Shown: piece after piece, positions 63,101 through 64,000 of the stretch | Numbering within the stretch: the first letter of the stretch is position 1 | Layout of the letters: the number at the start of each line of letters is the position of its first letter | Source of the DNA: Ignavibacteriota bacterium | Lineage (GTDB): Bacteria; Bacteroidota; Ignavibacteria; Ignavibacteriales; Melioribacteraceae | Reading direction: 5' to 3' | Assembly: GCA_002746605.1 (NCBI GenBank) | Contig: PDPT01000037.1 | Location: forward strand, 1-64,000 | DNA: 64,000 nucleotides | Notes under the pieces: model-generated | Seen by the model: the letters and a program-made list of their open reading frames with translations, nothing else | Told to the model about the DNA's origin: nothing | Database searches by the model: none | Position numbers and translations under genes: made by a program

Positions 63101-64000
63101 TTACTTTTCTCCTGAAGCAAGAATTAAATCATCATCTTCTTCCGAATTTTTAAGATAAGTTTCAATAACTTTTTGAGCAATTGGAGCAGCATAAGTACTT
63201 CCGAAACCTACATTTTCTACAATAACTGCTACAGCAATTTTAGGATTATCGTAAGGAGCAAAAGCAATAAATAAAGCATGATCTTTCCCGTGAGGATTTT
63301 GTGATGTCCCTGTTTTACCTGCAATTTTTAATTCGGGTATTTTCAAACGTTTTGCCGTGCCATTATCACCATGCACAACATCATACATACCTTTACGTAC
63401 TATATCAAAATTCCTTTCGGAAATGGGAACAATTACATCATCAAATCGAAATGGATGAAAAACGCCTGTGTTACCTTCCAAATAACCTTTACCGATATGG
63501 GGAACTTTAGTTTTTCCTTTGTTAGCGAGCAAAGCTGCATATTGTGCAAGTTGTAATGTTGTTACACTTATTTCGCCCTGCCCTATACCAAGACTTATCA
63601 AATAACCTTTTGTCCATTTCCCTTTACCGTAAATTCTATCGTAATAAGAAGAATTGGGAGCAATACCTTTGGAATCATCTAATAAATCAAAATTTGTATG
63701 TTTTCCAAAACCAAACATTGTAAGATATTTATGGAGCCTTTCTAACCCGATATCCAAAATGAGTTTATAATAAAAAGTATTGCAAGATTGTTCAATAGCT
63801 TTATTTACATTAGTTATATTATGATAGCCATGACACTTAAAGAATCTATTGCCAAATTGGAAACCGCCTTTACAATCTACACTTGTATAAGGAGAAATAA
63901 GTTTTTCTTCTAATCCAATGAGAGAAAAAAGCATTTTGAAAGTAGATCCGGGCGGATAAATAGCCTGCGAAGCTCTGTCAAATAAAGGTTTATCGGGATT
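63101..64000 (-). CDS. mrdA: Penicillin-binding protein 2, C-terminal part (cut by window end)
   Basis: PBP2 is the elongation transpeptidase that cross-links peptidoglycan and partners RodA. The last 300 codons are here, and the frame is open up to the window edge. The SxxK nucleophile motif is STFK in YPPGSTFK (near 63945), SxN is SCN in EQSCNTFYY, and KTG is in AGKTGTSQN. LISLGIGQGEISVTTLQLA is a family block. The N-terminal anchor and dimer domain lie outside. The mrdA-rodA order is the standard cluster. Confidence 0.96.
   Translation of the reverse strand, partial: NPDKPLFDRASQAIYPPGSTFKMLFSLIGLEEKLISPYTSVDCKGGFQFGNRFFKCHGYHNITNVNKAIEQSCNTFYYKLILDIGLERLHKYLTMFGFGKHTNFDLLDDSKGIAPNSSYYDRIYGKGKWTKGYLISLGIGQGEISVTTLQLAQYAALLANKGKTKVPHIGKGYLEGNTGVFHPFRFDDVIVPISERNFDIVRKGMYDVVHGDNGTAKRLKIPELKIAGKTGTSQNPHGKDHALFIAFAPYDNPKIAVAVIVENVGFGSTYAAPIAQKVIETYLKNSEEDDDLILASGEK

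Noticed and set aside
1..64000. CRISPR arrays, IS elements, prophage, tRNA and rRNA genes
   Set aside because: No regularly spaced direct repeats, transposase or phage frames, or tRNA folds were seen; the window reads as a conserved chromosome segment.

Overview
The window is a 64 kb stretch of a low-G+C (about 30% by eye) Gram-negative bacterial chromosome. Several features point to the FCB group, most likely an Ignavibacteria-like (Ignavibacteriota/Chlorobi-side) organism: three exported proteins end in a type IX secretion (T9SS) sorting domain with a YPNPFNP motif; there are DUF3078, DUF2851, GlmU-like and TIGR01777 proteins typical of this group; outer-membrane genes (OmpA-like, OMPLA, a 1146-residue barrel-like protein) are present; Shine-Dalgarno sites are common; and at least one promoter is of the classic -35/-10 type. 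The lineage is inferred from protein motifs only; there is no rRNA or tRNA gene in the window.

Layout. 0-6 kb (minus): a methyltransferase, a PAP2 phosphatase overlapping a Nudix hydrolase, and a giant exported protein. 6.3-13.9 kb (plus): a HerA-like ATPase with a coiled-coil tail, DUF3078 protein, MscL, a calcium-repeat OmpA protein, an orphan XdhC-like protein and a TIGR01777 epimerase. 14.1-18.0 kb (plus): a complete pantothenate-to-CoA operon panB-panC-coaBC-coaX-panD. 18.2-24.0 kb (minus): exported hydrolases (endonuclease/exonuclease/phosphatase family, amidase, phospholipase D-like) and an NlpE-like lipoprotein. 24.3-25.7 kb: a serine beta-lactamase-like hydrolase with a strong terminator, converging on gltX-glnS (minus). 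29.2 kb: an outer-membrane phospholipase. 30.1-34.9 kb (minus): a tightly packed PASTA-rpe-nagA-folP-cdaA-glycosyltransferase operon. 35.1-42.7 kb (plus): peptide transporter, nagB, GlmU-like protein, NFACT/RqcH, rhodanese, MauE/DoxX, GT9 and a 52-residue cysteine-containing microprotein. 42.8-46.9 kb (minus): two tandem Cys/Met-metabolism PLP enzymes, then def-fmt. 47.4-48.8 kb (plus): small protein, IscA-type protein and superoxide dismutase with two starts. 48.9 kb (minus): inositol monophosphatase. 49.9-54.4 kb (plus): lon, free-Met-sulfoxide reductase, dnaX. 54.5-64 kb (minus): mrdA (cut by the window end)-rodA-pyrF, DUF2851, lepA-lepB-subtilase.

How it fits together. Most of the window is housekeeping: CoA synthesis, translation (gltX, glnS, fmt, def, lepA, RqcH-like), replication (dnaX), proteolysis (lon), wall elongation (mrdA, rodA), and murein/amino-sugar recycling (amidase, peptide transporter, nagA, nagB, GlmU-like). 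The cyclic-di-AMP synthase CdaA is co-transcribed with folate synthesis and a PASTA protein.

I did not find a clear new defence or mobile system. The most interesting items are: a candidate minus-strand small RNA with paired UCCUC (anti-Shine-Dalgarno) motifs and its own terminator beside xdhC; a short leader peptide plus intrinsic terminator in front of the HerA-like gene; a superoxide dismutase gene with a Tat-like extended start and a strong internal start; a 72-nt in-frame palindrome-bearing repeat inserted in an amidase sorting domain; a gene-conversion-like patch shared by two neighbouring T9SS cargo genes; and degraded dispersed-repeat remnants in intergenic gaps.
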